From NCBI RefSeq assembly GCF_014697355.1, contig NZ_JACJRQ010000006.1, forward strand, positions 186,001 to 250,000: a DNA stretch of 64,000 nucleotides. Reading direction: 5' to 3'. The notes under the pieces were generated by a model, which saw only the letters and a program-made list of their open reading frames with translations, was not told the DNA's origin and did not search any database. This DNA comes from Nostoc calcicola FACHB-3891 (GTDB lineage Bacteria > Cyanobacteriota > Cyanobacteriia > Cyanobacteriales > Nostocaceae). The translations under genes and the position numbers were made by a program. Shown in pieces: positions 32,020-40,556 of this stretch. Each line of letters starts with the position of its first letter. Positions within the stretch are counted from its first letter, which is position 1.

Positions 32020-33549
32020 ATGCTTGCTAGAGTCTGGAGTGCATCTATTGTCGGTATCGATGCCGTCAAAGTAGGCGTGGAAGTCGATGTTTCAGGAGGA
32101 TTACCGGGAATTGTTGTCTTAGGACTCCCAGATTCAGCGATTCAAGAATCAAGGGAAAGAGTCAAAGCAACCCTGAAGAATGCAGGTTTTGCCTTTCCCA
32201 TGCGAAAAATTGTAATTAATTTAACTCCGGCAGATTTACGCAAGGAAGGCCCCTGTTTCGATTTACCTATTAGTGTGGGAATTTTGGCGGCTTCTGAGCA
32301 AGTTAACGCTGATTTGTTGGGGGATTATTTATTCTTAGGCGAAGTCTCTCTGGATGGCACCTTGCGTGCGGTGGCTGGTGTTTTGCCGATCGCCGCAGCT
32401 GCTGAAAAAATGGGAATCACAGGCTTAGTTCTCCCTGCTGATAATGCCCAAGAAGCGGCTGTAGTTGAAGGTTTGGCTGTTTATGGTTGTCAACATCTGT
32501 GTGATGTGGTGGACTTTTTAAATAATCCAGGGCGTTACAAACCCGTGCAAATGGATGCTACAAAGGAAATGCCTACAGTAGCCTACCCCAGCGCAGATTT
32601 ACAAGATGTCAAAGGACAGGCTCATGCCCGTCGTGCTTTAGAAATAGCAGCTGCTGGTGGGCACAATTTAATTTTTGTCGGGCCGCCTGGTAGTGGGAAA
32701 ACCATGTTAGCACGGCGCTTACCAGGAATTTTACCGCCCCTGAGTTTTGCCGAATCCTTGGAAGTGACTCGTATTCACTCGGTGGCTGGTTTATTGAAAA
32801 ATCGCGGTTCTTTAGTACGCGATCGCCCTTTTCGCAGTCCCCATCACTCAGCGTCCGGCCCTTCTCTGGTAGGTGGTGGTAGCTTTCCTCGTCCTGGAGA
32901 AATTTCATTATCTCATGCCGGTGTGCTTTTTTTGGATGAATTAACGGAGTTTAAACGTGATGTTTTAGAATTTCTGCGTCAGCCTTTAGAAGATGGTTTC
33001 GTAACCATTTCCCGCACTAAATTATCAGTCATGTTTCCCGCGCAGTTTACTTTGGTGGCGAGTACTAATCCGTGTCCTTGCGGTTACTATGGCGATACTA
33101 TCCAACAGTGTACTTGTTCTCCCCGGCAACGCGAGCAATATTGGGCAAAACTTTCTGGGCCGTTGATGGATCGGATTGATTTACAAGTCGCGGTGAATCG
33201 CTTAAAACCAGAAGAAATTACCCAAAAACCGACGGGAGAAACGTCAACATCGGTGCGTCAACGAGTACAAGAAGCACGCGATCGCGCAATTACTCGTTTT
33301 CAAACAGAAGCAAATCTGCGTTGCAATGCCCAAATGCAGAGTAGTCATCTGCAAAAATGGTGCAAGCTAGATGATGCAAGTCGCAATTTATTAGAAATGG
33401 CCATTAGAAAATTAGGATTATCAGCAAGAGCAAGCGATCGCATTCTCAAAGTAGCACGGACGATTGCAGATTTAGCAGCAGAGGAAAAACTCCAACCCAA
33501 TCATGTAGCCGAAGCAATTCAATATCGCACAATCGATAGAATGCAATAA
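32020..33549 (+). CDS. YifB/ComM-family Mg-chelatase-like AAA+ ATPase
   Basis: 509-residue AAA+ protein. The N-terminal domain (VWSASIVGIDAVKVGVEVDVSGGLPGIVVLGL) has the Lon-protease-like ChlI N fold. Walker A is GPPGSGKTMLARRLPGILP near residue 223, followed by FRSPHHSASGPSLVGGG, Walker B VLFLDELTEF and FTLVASTNPCPCGYYGD with the C-terminal cysteines of the PCPCG-C-C motif. ComM in Vibrio is a hexameric helicase that extends branch migration in natural transformation. Cyanobacteria often have natural competence, so the same role is possible here. Length is standard. ATG at 32020 is the clear start. Confidence 0.93.
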   Translation: MLARVWSASIVGIDAVKVGVEVDVSGGLPGIVVLGLPDSAIQESRERVKATLKNAGFAFPMRKIVINLTPADLRKEGPCFDLPISVGILAASEQVNADLLGDYLFLGEVSLDGTLRAVAGVLPIAAAAEKMGITGLVLPADNAQEAAVVEGLAVYGCQHLCDVVDFLNNPGRYKPVQMDATKEMPTVAYPSADLQDVKGQAHARRALEIAAAGGHNLIFVGPPGSGKTMLARRLPGILPPLSFAESLEVTRIHSVAGLLKNRGSLVRDRPFRSPHHSASGPSLVGGGSFPRPGEISLSHAGVLFLDELTEFKRDVLEFLRQPLEDGFVTISRTKLSVMFPAQFTLVASTNPCPCGYYGDTIQQCTCSPRQREQYWAKLSGPLMDRIDLQVAVNRLKPEEITQKPTGETSTSVRQRVQEARDRAITRFQTEANLRCNAQMQSSHLQKWCKLDDASRNLLEMAIRKLGLSARASDRILKVARTIADLAAEEKLQPNHVAEAIQYRTIDRMQ

Positions 33550-33677
33550 CAATAAGTCAGAATGGACTACGCCCCGCTGCGCTAACAGAATTCAAGAGTC
33601 AGACATAGTTTCTGGTTGGCTTGGGGACTGAAATTATGTACTTCATAAACTTGAAATCCGATGTACGATTCTAATAG

Positions 33678-34061
33678 ATGAGTCAGAGTCCAAACTTGAT
33701 GAAAATGAATACTTTAATCGAATCACAGACCGCAAATTTAAAAGTAAATATTTTGCTGGAAACTAAAGAAGATGGTAGCGCGATCGCATCTATTTTAGAA
33801 CTTCCACAGTATCATGTTGAAGCAGCAACTCGTGAACAAGCACTCTTAATACTAGAACAGCTTTTGGTTCAACATCTAGAGAAAGTTGAAGTCATCCCAA
33901 TGGAAATCAGATTACCTCAAGCAGAACAATCTCAAAGACCTTGGATGAAATTTGCTGGTGTATTTAAAGACGATCCAGATTTTGATGCAGTTGAGCAGTA
34001 TATTCAAGAGTATCGTCAAGAATTAGATGCTGCTGAAGATACAGTAGATTCTGATAAATAG
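33678..34061 (+). CDS. Antitoxin-like partner of the downstream PIN toxin
   Basis: 127-residue protein. The first part (NLKVNILLETKEDGSAIASILELPQYHVEAATREQALLILEQLLVQHL) resembles a HicB-like partial RNase-H fold, and the C-terminal region (WMKFAGVFKDDPDFDAVEQYIQEYRQELDAAE) is the typical toxin-wrapping tail of cyanobacterial VapB-type antitoxins. The toxin starts 11 bases later. Methionines at 33678, 33699 and 33705 are possible starts and none has a clear ribosome-binding site. Together the two genes form a type II toxin-antitoxin pair in which this protein should bind and repress. The family name is less certain than the role. Confidence 0.78.
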   Translation: MSQSPNLMKMNTLIESQTANLKVNILLETKEDGSAIASILELPQYHVEAATREQALLILEQLLVQHLEKVEVIPMEIRLPQAEQSQRPWMKFAGVFKDDPDFDAVEQYIQEYRQELDAAEDTVDSDK

Positions 34062-34072
34062 AGGGAAGCAAG

Positions 34073-34489
34073 TTGAGTCTTTGGATTCTCGATACTGATA
34101 ACGTTTCTCTTTTCCAGAGAGGAAATTTAGAAATTGCTCGTCGTCTAGACATTATTGACGCTAGCGAAATAGCAATTACAATCGTCACTGTCGAGGAACA
34201 AATTCGTGGGCGATTTCAAGTTATTCGACGAGCTGCTGCTAATGATTTAGTTTCGCCTTACGAGAAACTACAGGTAACATTTGATAGCTTGAAAAGCTTT
34301 AATATCTTAAGATTCACTCCTGAAGCACAAGAATTATATACGCATCTAATCAATCAAAAGATTAAAGTTGGTCGGCAGGATTTACGCATTGCTGCAATTG
34401 TTCTTTCTGTTGATGGAATTCTGGTTACACGGAACAATCGGGACTTTTCTCAAGTACCTAATTTAGTTTTAGAGAATTGGACTTTATAA
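34073..34489 (+). CDS. vapC: VapC-like PIN-domain toxin
   Basis: 138-residue PIN-domain ribonuclease. The first acidic residues are in WILDTDNVSLFQRG, the second in TVEEQIRGR and the third group in KVGRQDLRIAAIVLSVDGILVTRNNRDF, giving the full D-E-D-(N/R)-D set of PIN toxins, so it should be active. The start is TTG at 34073, supported by GAGGGA seven bases upstream; no ATG lies before the first catalytic aspartate. The nearest experimentally known relatives cleave tRNA or rRNA. Start, spacing and motifs fit the downstream partner of an antitoxin operon. Confidence 0.88.
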   Translation: MSLWILDTDNVSLFQRGNLEIARRLDIIDASEIAITIVTVEEQIRGRFQVIRRAAANDLVSPYEKLQVTFDSLKSFNILRFTPEAQELYTHLINQKIKVGRQDLRIAAIVLSVDGILVTRNNRDFSQVPNLVLENWTL

Positions 34490-34515
34490 AAAGGAGTCAG
34501 AATTCAAAAGAGCAA

Positions 34516-35157
34516 TTAGGACGCAGAAGAGATTACCTGACCAATACGCTTGAGAATTTGCAAAACGGCGTACAATTCTCTGGCGGATGCAAACGGCGCG
34601 AAGACCCTTGAGAGGTCGTACTGTGGCGTATTTGTTTGCGTCACTTTCACAAATAAAATATCGTCTCCATTCGTCACCATACCAAACACAGGTTTACTGG
34701 GGTTGGGGTTAGCCATCATATAAGCTAGGGCTTGGGGTACAGCCGACCAAACAGACAGCGTGGTTTTTTTTGACTCTAACACCATCACCCAGAACTGATT
34801 TTGTAGCACTAAAACGTCAATCCGTCCGCGCAGTATCTCTTCACCATCATTCAACACTAATTCGACAGATGATTCAGCTTTAATTCTGAAAGGAGGATCG
34901 TAAAACCCTGAGAGTGCAAGTATTGGTGACACCAACAACAATATGACTGTCCCTTCTAGTAAATCACCTGCGGCACGGTGATAAAGATACCTACGCCGCA
35001 CGACATCTACAGAGGCTTTTTCTGCTTCCGTAATTTTAGATAATCCCTCATACCACTCTGGGAAAAATTGCTCATCTTCAACACGGACAAAACCGAATCG
35101 ATTTTCTGCATCTTGAAGATTGGTAATCGCTTCTGTAATTGCTGCCGTTTGTGTCAT
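34516..35157 (-). CDS. PD-(D/E)XK nuclease-like protein (type I restriction R-subunit-like)
   Basis: 213-residue protein resembling the N-terminal nuclease domain of type I restriction subunits. It has the RYLYHRAAGDLLEG segment with the first conserved region, then ILRGRIDVLVL...FWVMVLESKK, giving the D and E-x-K of the PD-(D/E)XK site, and the Q element AVPQALAYM. Stand-alone proteins of this kind are very common in cyanobacteria, usually without HsdM or HsdS, as here. They are annotated as restriction endonuclease subunit R, but a real restriction role is doubtful. It is convergent with the VapC-like gene, 26 bases between stops. Confidence 0.82.
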   Translation of the reverse strand: MTQTAAITEAITNLQDAENRFGFVRVEDEQFFPEWYEGLSKITEAEKASVDVVRRRYLYHRAAGDLLEGTVILLLVSPILALSGFYDPPFRIKAESSVELVLNDGEEILRGRIDVLVLQNQFWVMVLESKKTTLSVWSAVPQALAYMMANPNPSKPVFGMVTNGDDILFVKVTQTNTPQYDLSRVFAPFASARELYAVLQILKRIGQVISSAS

Positions 35158-35189
35158 TGGTTTTAAGTAACAGTAGCTTGCCTAGATTA

Positions 35190-35286
35190 TTACAGCAGTT
35201 TTCATATATTTGAACCACATCTCTCGTCAGGGCACAGCATTGCTGTGCCCCTACCGCGTGGTCTATTTACCTGAAAATAGCTGTAA
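35190..35286. repeat. MITE-like element, family C copy 1
   Basis: 97-bp element with ends TTACAGCAGTTTTCA (35190-35204) and TGAAAATAGCTGTAA (35272-35286), matching at 13 of 15 positions when inverted. The centre holds GGCACAGCATTGCTGTGCCC, a variant of the GTAGGGGCACGGCA hairpin. A truncated copy lies at 53472-53525. It sits in the upstream region of the YihY gene. Confidence 0.75.
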
Positions 35287-35443
35287 CATCAGCGTATTTT
35301 TATTATCGCCAATTGGCGAATAAAATCCTGAATTCCTCCTCAAGAACGCTGCACAAACTCCCTTGGGAGGATGTGACTACTCACCAAATCAGTATCCAAT
35401 ATATCAGGCACTAAGCAACATCCCCTAGAAGGAGATTGACTCA

Positions 35444-36478
35444 ATGAATTTGCAGGCGATTTGGAGTTTGTTCCAAGAGACGTTTAAGGAATGGAGTGAG
35501 GATAAAGCCTCTCGGTTAGCGGCGGCGTTAGCTTATTACACAATTTTTTCGATTGCACCATTGCTAATTATTGTAATTGCGATCGCAGGTGCAGTATATG
35601 GAGAAGAAGCCGCCAGGGGTGAAATTGTCCGACAAATTCAAGGTTTAGTCGGCCCAGATGGGGCAGAATTTATCCAAACAGCGATTCAGAATGCTAACAA
35701 ACCACAGACAGGTGTGATGGCTTCTGTTATTAGTATTGTGGTTTTGCTATTAGGTGCCACTGGTTTATTTACTGAGTTGCAAGATTCCCTCAACACAATT
35801 TGGGAAGTGAAACCGAAACCCGGACGCGGCGTAACTAACATTATTCGTCTACGCTTTCTGTCCTTTGCAATGGTGTTAGGTATTGGCTTTTTACTTCTAG
35901 TTTCTCTGGTAATTAGTACGGTTTTAGCAGCATTAGCCACTTACTTTAGTAATTTAATACCAGGTGTCGATTTTCTCTGGCAAATTCTCAATTTCATCAT
36001 TTCTTTTGCCATCACTACGTTCCTCTTCGGACTAATTTTCAAAGTTCTACCAGATGTCAAAATTGCTTGGAGTGATGTTTTAATTGGAGCTATTCTCACA
36101 TCATTTTTGTTTTCCATTGGTAGGTTTTTGTTAGGACAATATTTAGGTAATGGCAGTTTTGGTTCAACCTATGGTGCTGCTGGTTCACTGGTGGTAATTT
36201 TAGCTTGGGTTAATTATGCGGCGCAGATTCTTTTTTTTGGAGCCGAGTTTACCCAAGTTTACTCCAGAAGACATGGAAGCGGCATCACGCCTACTAAAAA
36301 TGCTGTACCTCTGAATAATAAAGCTTCTACCGATCGAGAAGCGAATAACAATAATACTGCTCAGAAGAAGCAAAGTAACAATAATAAGCAGTCATTTTCT
36401 AAATTAATGAGTCGTTTAATTCGCTATTTTGGTCAACCCAAACGCTTGAAATATAGAAGAAGAAACCAGCATTTTTAA
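35444..36478 (+). CDS. YihY/BrkB-family inner-membrane protein
   Basis: 344-residue polytopic membrane protein. Family landmarks are the N-terminal WSEDKASRLAAALAYYTIFSIAPLL, the periplasmic VGPDGAEFIQTAIQNA, ALRRAQDSLNTIW-type segment (here ELQDSLNTIWEVKPKPGRG), and the C-terminal TYGAAGSLVVILAWVNYAAQILFFGAEFTQVYSRRHG. About six membrane helices are visible. The last 60 residues are a hydrophilic Asn/Lys-rich tail. The family was once called ribonuclease BN in error; function is unknown, with roles suggested in envelope biology. AGAAGGAG precedes the ATG. A single gene. Confidence 0.9.
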   Translation: MNLQAIWSLFQETFKEWSEDKASRLAAALAYYTIFSIAPLLIIVIAIAGAVYGEEAARGEIVRQIQGLVGPDGAEFIQTAIQNANKPQTGVMASVISIVVLLLGATGLFTELQDSLNTIWEVKPKPGRGVTNIIRLRFLSFAMVLGIGFLLLVSLVISTVLAALATYFSNLIPGVDFLWQILNFIISFAITTFLFGLIFKVLPDVKIAWSDVLIGAILTSFLFSIGRFLLGQYLGNGSFGSTYGAAGSLVVILAWVNYAAQILFFGAEFTQVYSRRHGSGITPTKNAVPLNNKASTDREANNNNTAQKKQSNNNKQSFSKLMSRLIRYFGQPKRLKYRRRNQHF

Positions 36479-36880
36479 GGGATTAAAAATGAAGCTAATT
36501 GGCATGTAATATTTGAAATTAAAAAAACTGCAATCGCTCCGTCAATATGGCAGTAAAATTTCTACTGTCATATTTCTGATTCATCAGCCAAACTCATTTT
36601 TAACTAAGATTGTAATTTGAGCGATCGCACTTAAACAAGTTTCAATCGTTCCTTCCATAATTTGTAGGGGTGCATAACTATGCGCCCCTACCTAGTACCT
36701 CACTATAACGAGAAATCTCATAACATTAAAATGGCAAGAATACAATATATAAAATTTATATTGTAATAAAAAAAATGAATAAAATTTATAACTTTTTAGA
36801 CAGGAATTTCCAGCTTATGTAGATGATTGTCGATATTCTCAATGAGATTTCAATACTTTAAAGAAAGAAAAATAGTGTTA
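36479..36880. repeat. 402-bp AT-rich spacer with hairpin (36664-36691)
   Basis: GTAGGGGTGCATA (36664-36676) and TATGCGCCCCTAC (36679-36691) form a near-perfect hairpin, another member of the GTAGGGG palindrome group. The remaining sequence is AT-rich, with A/T runs around 36735-36800. No gene is visible. In-frame TTG (36827) and ATG (36842) codons upstream of the DUF421 gene are not preferred as starts. Confidence 0.5.
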
Positions 36881-37441
36881 ATGAACAAATTGTTTTTTAT
36901 CGATTGGCACGCAATCTTTGTTCCTAGTATCAGCATCTTTGAATTGATGATACGCGGGTCGCTGGTTTACTTAGCGCTGTTATCAGTGCTGCGTTTGCTT
37001 CCTAGCCGCCAACTAGGAACTTTAGGAATTACAGATTTACTCGTAGTTGTGCTATTTGTTGAAGCTGCTCAAAACGCTATGGCTAGTAATTATACATCAA
37101 TTACTGAAGGTGCAATCTTAGTGGGAACTGTGATTTTTTGGAGCTATTTGCTCAACTGGTTGGGCTACAAAATTCCGCAGTTTCAACGTTTTATGAATCC
37201 GCCACCGCTTTTATTAGTAAAAAATGGCCGGATGATTCAGCGCCATTTACAACGAGAATTAATTACGGAAGAGGAATTGATGAGCAAGTTACGTCAGCAA
37301 GGTGTGGAATTTTTGGCTGATGTCAAGTTAGCATATATGGAAGCTGACGGTAGGATTAGTATCATTACATCAGACTCAAAATCTAATTCCATCCTTGGGC
37401 AAAAAGTAGAGTTAAAAAATGATGCACTCATAGGGAAATAG
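36881..37441 (+). CDS. DUF421 (YetF-like) membrane protein
   Basis: 186-residue protein with two to three N-terminal membrane helices (ELMIRGSLVYLALLSVLRLL, ITDLLVVVLFVEAAQNAMA, AILVGTVIFWSYLLNWLGY) and a cytosolic C-terminal domain containing LLVKNGRMIQRHLQRELITEEELMSKLRQQGV, the DUF421 signature, then DVKLAYMEADGRISII. The tandem YetF domain is known in Bacillus spore proteins; in other bacteria its function is not established. The frame can be extended to 36827, but ATG 36881 gives the usual length. No strong ribosome-binding site. Confidence 0.88.
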   Translation: MNKLFFIDWHAIFVPSISIFELMIRGSLVYLALLSVLRLLPSRQLGTLGITDLLVVVLFVEAAQNAMASNYTSITEGAILVGTVIFWSYLLNWLGYKIPQFQRFMNPPPLLLVKNGRMIQRHLQRELITEEELMSKLRQQGVEFLADVKLAYMEADGRISIITSDSKSNSILGQKVELKNDALIGK

Positions 37442-37563
37442 GGAAAAAGTTGTAGTAAGTCTTTCTGTTTTGCGCCTCGACCTCTTATAAGCACCGATAA
37501 AAGCCGATGGGCTTTCTGCTTTCGATTACTGTAAAATATGACGGTTGTATTCTGTGCCAGATT

Positions 37564-38859
37564 GTGATTGAGCGTTATACTCTGCCCGAAATGGGTAATC
37601 TGTGGAGTGAAACCTATAAGTTAAAAACCTGGCTGCAAGTAGAAATCGCAGTTTGCGAGGCTCAGGCCCAATTAGGTTATATTCCATCTGAGGCAGTTGA
37701 GGAAATTAAGGCGAAGGCAGATTTTGACCCAAAGCGGGTGCTGGAAATTGAAGCTGAAGTTCGTCACGATGTGATTGCTTTCTTGACAAATGTCAACGAA
37801 TATGTAGGAGATGCCGGACGCTATATTCACTTGGGGCTAACCAGTTCCGATGTACTGGATACAGCTTTAGCACTGCAATTGGTTGCGAGTTTGGATGTGT
37901 TATTGCAACGTGTGGAAGATTTGATTGGTGCGATTCGCCAAAAGGCACAGGAACACCGTAATACAGTGATGATTGGTCGATCGCATGGTATTCACGCCGA
38001 ACCAATCACTTTTGGTTTCAAGCTAGCTGGATGGTTGGCAGAAGTGTTGCGACACCAAGAACGCCTGAGAATTCTCCGTCAAACAATTGCTGTGGGTAAG
38101 ATTTCCGGTGCGGTGGGCACCTATGCCAACGTTGAACCGCGTGTAGAAGCGATCGCTTGCCAAAAACTGGGACTGCAACCCGATACAGCCTCAACACAAG
38201 TAATTTCCCGCGATCGCCACGCCGACTATGTGCAACAATTAGCGCTATTAGCGGCATCCATCGAACGCTTTGCTGTGGAAATTCGCAATCTGCAAAAAAC
38301 AGACGTTCTAGAAGTCGAAGAATTCTTTGCCAAAGGTCAAAAAGGCTCCTCAGCCATGCCCCACAAGCGCAATCCCATCCGTTCAGAACGGCTGACGGGA
38401 ATCGCGCGACTTATTAGAAGTCATGCCGGTGCAGCCCTGGAAAACGTCGCCCTGTGGCACGAACGGGATATTTCCCACAGTTCCGTAGAGCGGGTAATTT
38501 TGCCAGATGCTTGCACTTTGACCCATTTTATGGTTTTAGAAATCACCGACTTAGTGAAAAACCTGCTGGTTTATCCTGAGAATATGGAACGAAATCTCAA
38601 TTGCTACGGCGGCGTTGTCTTCAGCCAAAAAGTGCTACTTGCCTTGATAGACAAGGGATTGAATCGGGAAGAAGCTTATGCGATCGTTCAAGGAAGCGCT
38701 CATGCTGCTTGGAACAAACCAGAAGGCAATTTCCAAGACTTGATTAGCAAAGATCCTCGTGTTGCCCAAAAACTGTCCCCAGCAGAACTAGAAGTGTGTT
38801 TCGATCCCCAGCAACATCTGCGGCATTTAGAAGAGGTTTACCAACGGCTAGGTATTTAA
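37564..38859 (+). CDS. purB: Adenylosuccinate lyase
   Basis: 431-residue purine-biosynthesis enzyme that removes fumarate from SAICAR and from adenylosuccinate. The start is taken as GTG 37564, because the family begins with M-I-E-R-Y-T-L-P-E-M-G-N-L-W and the ATG at 37507 would add 19 unrelated residues. Landmarks are EIEAEVRHDVIAFL, LGLTSSDVLDTALALQ, the histidine motif IGRSHGIHAEPITFG and the family signature KGSSAMPHKRNPIRSE, which carries the catalytic serine loop. All are intact. It is followed by a repeat array and stands alone, as is usual for purB in cyanobacteria. Confidence 0.95.
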   Translation: MIERYTLPEMGNLWSETYKLKTWLQVEIAVCEAQAQLGYIPSEAVEEIKAKADFDPKRVLEIEAEVRHDVIAFLTNVNEYVGDAGRYIHLGLTSSDVLDTALALQLVASLDVLLQRVEDLIGAIRQKAQEHRNTVMIGRSHGIHAEPITFGFKLAGWLAEVLRHQERLRILRQTIAVGKISGAVGTYANVEPRVEAIACQKLGLQPDTASTQVISRDRHADYVQQLALLAASIERFAVEIRNLQKTDVLEVEEFFAKGQKGSSAMPHKRNPIRSERLTGIARLIRSHAGAALENVALWHERDISHSSVERVILPDACTLTHFMVLEITDLVKNLLVYPENMERNLNCYGGVVFSQKVLLALIDKGLNREEAYAIVQGSAHAAWNKPEGNFQDLISKDPRVAQKLSPAELEVCFDPQQHLRHLEEVYQRLGI

Positions 38860-38862
38860 ATC

Positions 38863-38995
38863 TTATTGGGAATGGGGCATTGGGCATTGGGCATGGGGAA
38901 GAAGTGTGTCCGGTGTGGGAGAAGGGGGAAGTATAAATTCTCTTTCTCCCCACACTCCCCACACTCCCTCATCTCCCTCATCTCCCTCATGCCCC
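38863..38995. repeat. GGGCATTGGGCATGGGGAAG / CTCCCTCATCTCC repeats
   Basis: Degenerate G-rich repeats (38863-38900) and a C-rich counterpart (38940-38995) follow purB. They create an open frame from 38866 that runs into the DUF4126 gene, but this is repeat-encoded and not taken as part of the protein. Confidence 0.7.
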
Positions 38996-39096
38996 ATGCT
39001 CAAAAAAAACTTCCAATCTGCTGCTGTAATTATCACCATCAGTGGGTAGTATACATAACAAATACTTACTTATTTATTCGTGCTGCGAGTGCTTTG

Positions 39097-39627
39097 ATGA
39101 TTGAAATCCTAGCCACACTTTCTGCCTCTGCGGCAGCAGGAATGAGAATAGGCATACCTTTGCTGATTATTGGACTGTTGCAGGGTAGTAACTTGTGGTC
39201 GCAAGTTCCAATTTTATCTCACATTTCTGAGCCAATATTATTAACCTGCCTCACCAGTTGGTCGTTAATTGAATTATTAGCCTCAAAAAAGCTGTGGGGA
39301 CAAAGATTGCTACAAGTGATTCAATTATCAATGTCTCCCCTCGTGGGGGCAATTATGGGATTAGCAGTAGCTTCCGCCACAGCAACACCACACTGGCTAA
39401 TTGCCCTAACTGGGGGTTTGTTAGCTTTAGTACTCCAGCTAGTTCAAGTTGGATGGTTCTACCGATTACGCGGCTTACCGTTGTGGGCAGTATTTCTTCA
39501 AGATACCTTATGTGTTGCTCTAGTACTTTTTGCCTTTGATGCTCCCTGGCAAGGAGGATTAATTGCTTTAATTCTGCTGTGGTTTGCAGTTCGTAGCGCC
39601 AAGCAGTGGTATGACTGGTATCACTAA
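39097..39627 (+). CDS. DUF4126 family membrane protein
   Basis: 176-residue hydrophobic protein with about five membrane helices and the family start MIEILATLSASAAAGMRIGIPLL, where A-G-x-R-x-x-x-P-L is conserved. The C-terminal part has PLWAVFLQDTLCVALVLFAF. The open frame starts at 38866, but the first 77 residues come from repeats; ATG 39097 is the real start. The stop codon TAA (39625-39627) shares its last base with the left end of MITE family A copy 2, so the insertion lies exactly at the gene's end. Function unknown. Confidence 0.85.
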   Translation: MIEILATLSASAAAGMRIGIPLLIIGLLQGSNLWSQVPILSHISEPILLTCLTSWSLIELLASKKLWGQRLLQVIQLSMSPLVGAIMGLAVASATATPHWLIALTGGLLALVLQLVQVGWFYRLRGLPLWAVFLQDTLCVALVLFAFDAPWQGGLIALILLWFAVRSAKQWYDWYH

Positions 39628-39773
39628 TATCAAGTTCGGGTGATTACTTAATAATAAAATTTATAAATGTAGGTTGGGTTGAACGGCAGTGAAACCCAAC
39701 ATGAATCTAGATCGGCGTGTTGGGTTTCGTTCCTCAACTACAGATATCATAAGTATTTAACCGAACTTAATAT
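39627..39773. repeat. MITE-like element, family A copy 2
   Basis: 147-bp element with ends ATATCAAGTTCGG (39627-39639) and CCGAACTTAATAT (39761-39773), in the orientation opposite to copy 1 (3396-3546). The two copies share the interior order: TGATTACTT, AGGTTGGGTTGAA, GGCAGTGAAACCCAACAT, AATCTAGATC, TGTTGGGTTTCGTTCCT. No clean target duplication is seen at this copy. It occupies most of the 297-base spacer up to the DUF433 gene. Confidence 0.82.
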
Positions 39774-39924
39774 AACTAGAGGGTTTTAAAGAAACTATAG
39801 AGATTCTCCTTGATGATTTTTTGCCACAGTGGAACTGTACTGCTAAACCCCAACGAGACTGAGAATTGCAAGTTATTTAATCATGGTAAAATGTTGTTTG
39901 CTAGTCAAATCAGTAATTAACTCA

Positions 39925-40149
39925 ATGAATGAATTATTGACTCGTATTACGCAAATTCCTGGTCAATGTGGGGGTCGTCCTTGCATTCGTGGTATGAGAA
40001 TTAGAGTTAGTGACATTTTAGAAATGTTAGCGGAAAATGTCACCGTTAGCGAAATTCTAGAAGACTTTCCAGATTTAGAACTAGAAGATATTCAAGCTTG
40101 TCTTCTGTTCGCTGCACGACGGACTGATTTTGTGCGCTTGACAGCATAA
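39925..40149 (+). CDS. DUF433-family antitoxin
   Basis: 74-residue protein. RITQIPGQCGGRPCIRGMRIRVSDILEMLA is the defining DUF433 block (P-x-x-x-G-G-x-P-x-I-x-G-x-R-I-x-V), followed by VSEILEDFPDLELEDIQACLLFAA, a helix-turn-helix-like DNA-binding part. ATG 39925 is preferred over 39883. DUF433 proteins act as antitoxins to DUF5615 PIN-like toxins encoded directly downstream, as seen here. Its stop codon is TAA at 40147-40149, overlapping the expected toxin start as ATAA, where such pairs usually have ATGA. Confidence 0.88.
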   Translation: MNELLTRITQIPGQCGGRPCIRGMRIRVSDILEMLAENVTVSEILEDFPDLELEDIQACLLFAARRTDFVRLTA

Positions 40150-40487
40150 AGATTTGGATTGATGCACAGTTACCCCCGACATTAGCAAGTTGGGTAACAA
40201 ATAGTTTTGCTATAGAAGCTTTGTCGTTAAGAGATATTGGTTTACGTGACGCTAAAGATATAGAAATTTTTGAGGCTGCAAGAATAGCCAATGTCATCAT
40301 TATGACGAAAGATAGTGATTTCGTTGACTTGGTTTGTCGGCTAGGGATACCTCCTCAAATTCTTTGGTTGACTTGTGGAAATGTTACTAATCGTAATTTG
40401 CGTCAACTTCTGACAATTACTTTGCCTAATGCGCTGGAACAATTACGTCAAGGAGAAATGATTGTGGAAATTAGCAATTGCCGGTAA
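40146..40487 (+). CDS. DUF5615 PIN-like toxin with ATA in place of the start codon
   Basis: From 40146 the frame reads ATA-K-I-W-I-D-A-Q-L-P-P-T-L-A-S-W, then LRDIGLRDAKDIEIF, ANVIIMTKDSDFVDL and ILWLTCGNVTNRNLRQLL. This is a complete DUF5615 (Mut7-C-like PIN) toxin of 113 residues with its acidic residues (D in IDAQLP, E in DIEIF, D in TKDSDF) intact. Family members start M-K-I-W-I-D-A-Q-L-P. Here the first codon is ATA, so a single G-to-A change probably altered ATGA to ATAA, also converting the antitoxin stop from TGA to TAA. Remaining options are rare ATA or ATT initiation, or TTG at 40221, which would lose the first catalytic aspartate. Confidence 0.75.
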   Translation: MKIWIDAQLPPTLASWVTNSFAIEALSLRDIGLRDAKDIEIFEAARIANVIIMTKDSDFVDLVCRLGIPPQILWLTCGNVTNRNLRQLLTITLPNALEQLRQGEMIVEISNCR

Positions 40488-40556
40488 ACAATTACAATAT
40501 TTACCTTGATTCTATTTTCTCTACAAGCGATGTCTGCGACGGGCTACGCCTACGCA

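Noticed and set aside
38866-39096. 77-residue N-terminal extension of the DUF4126 protein
   Set aside because: It is encoded by purB-downstream repeats and does not resemble the family start.
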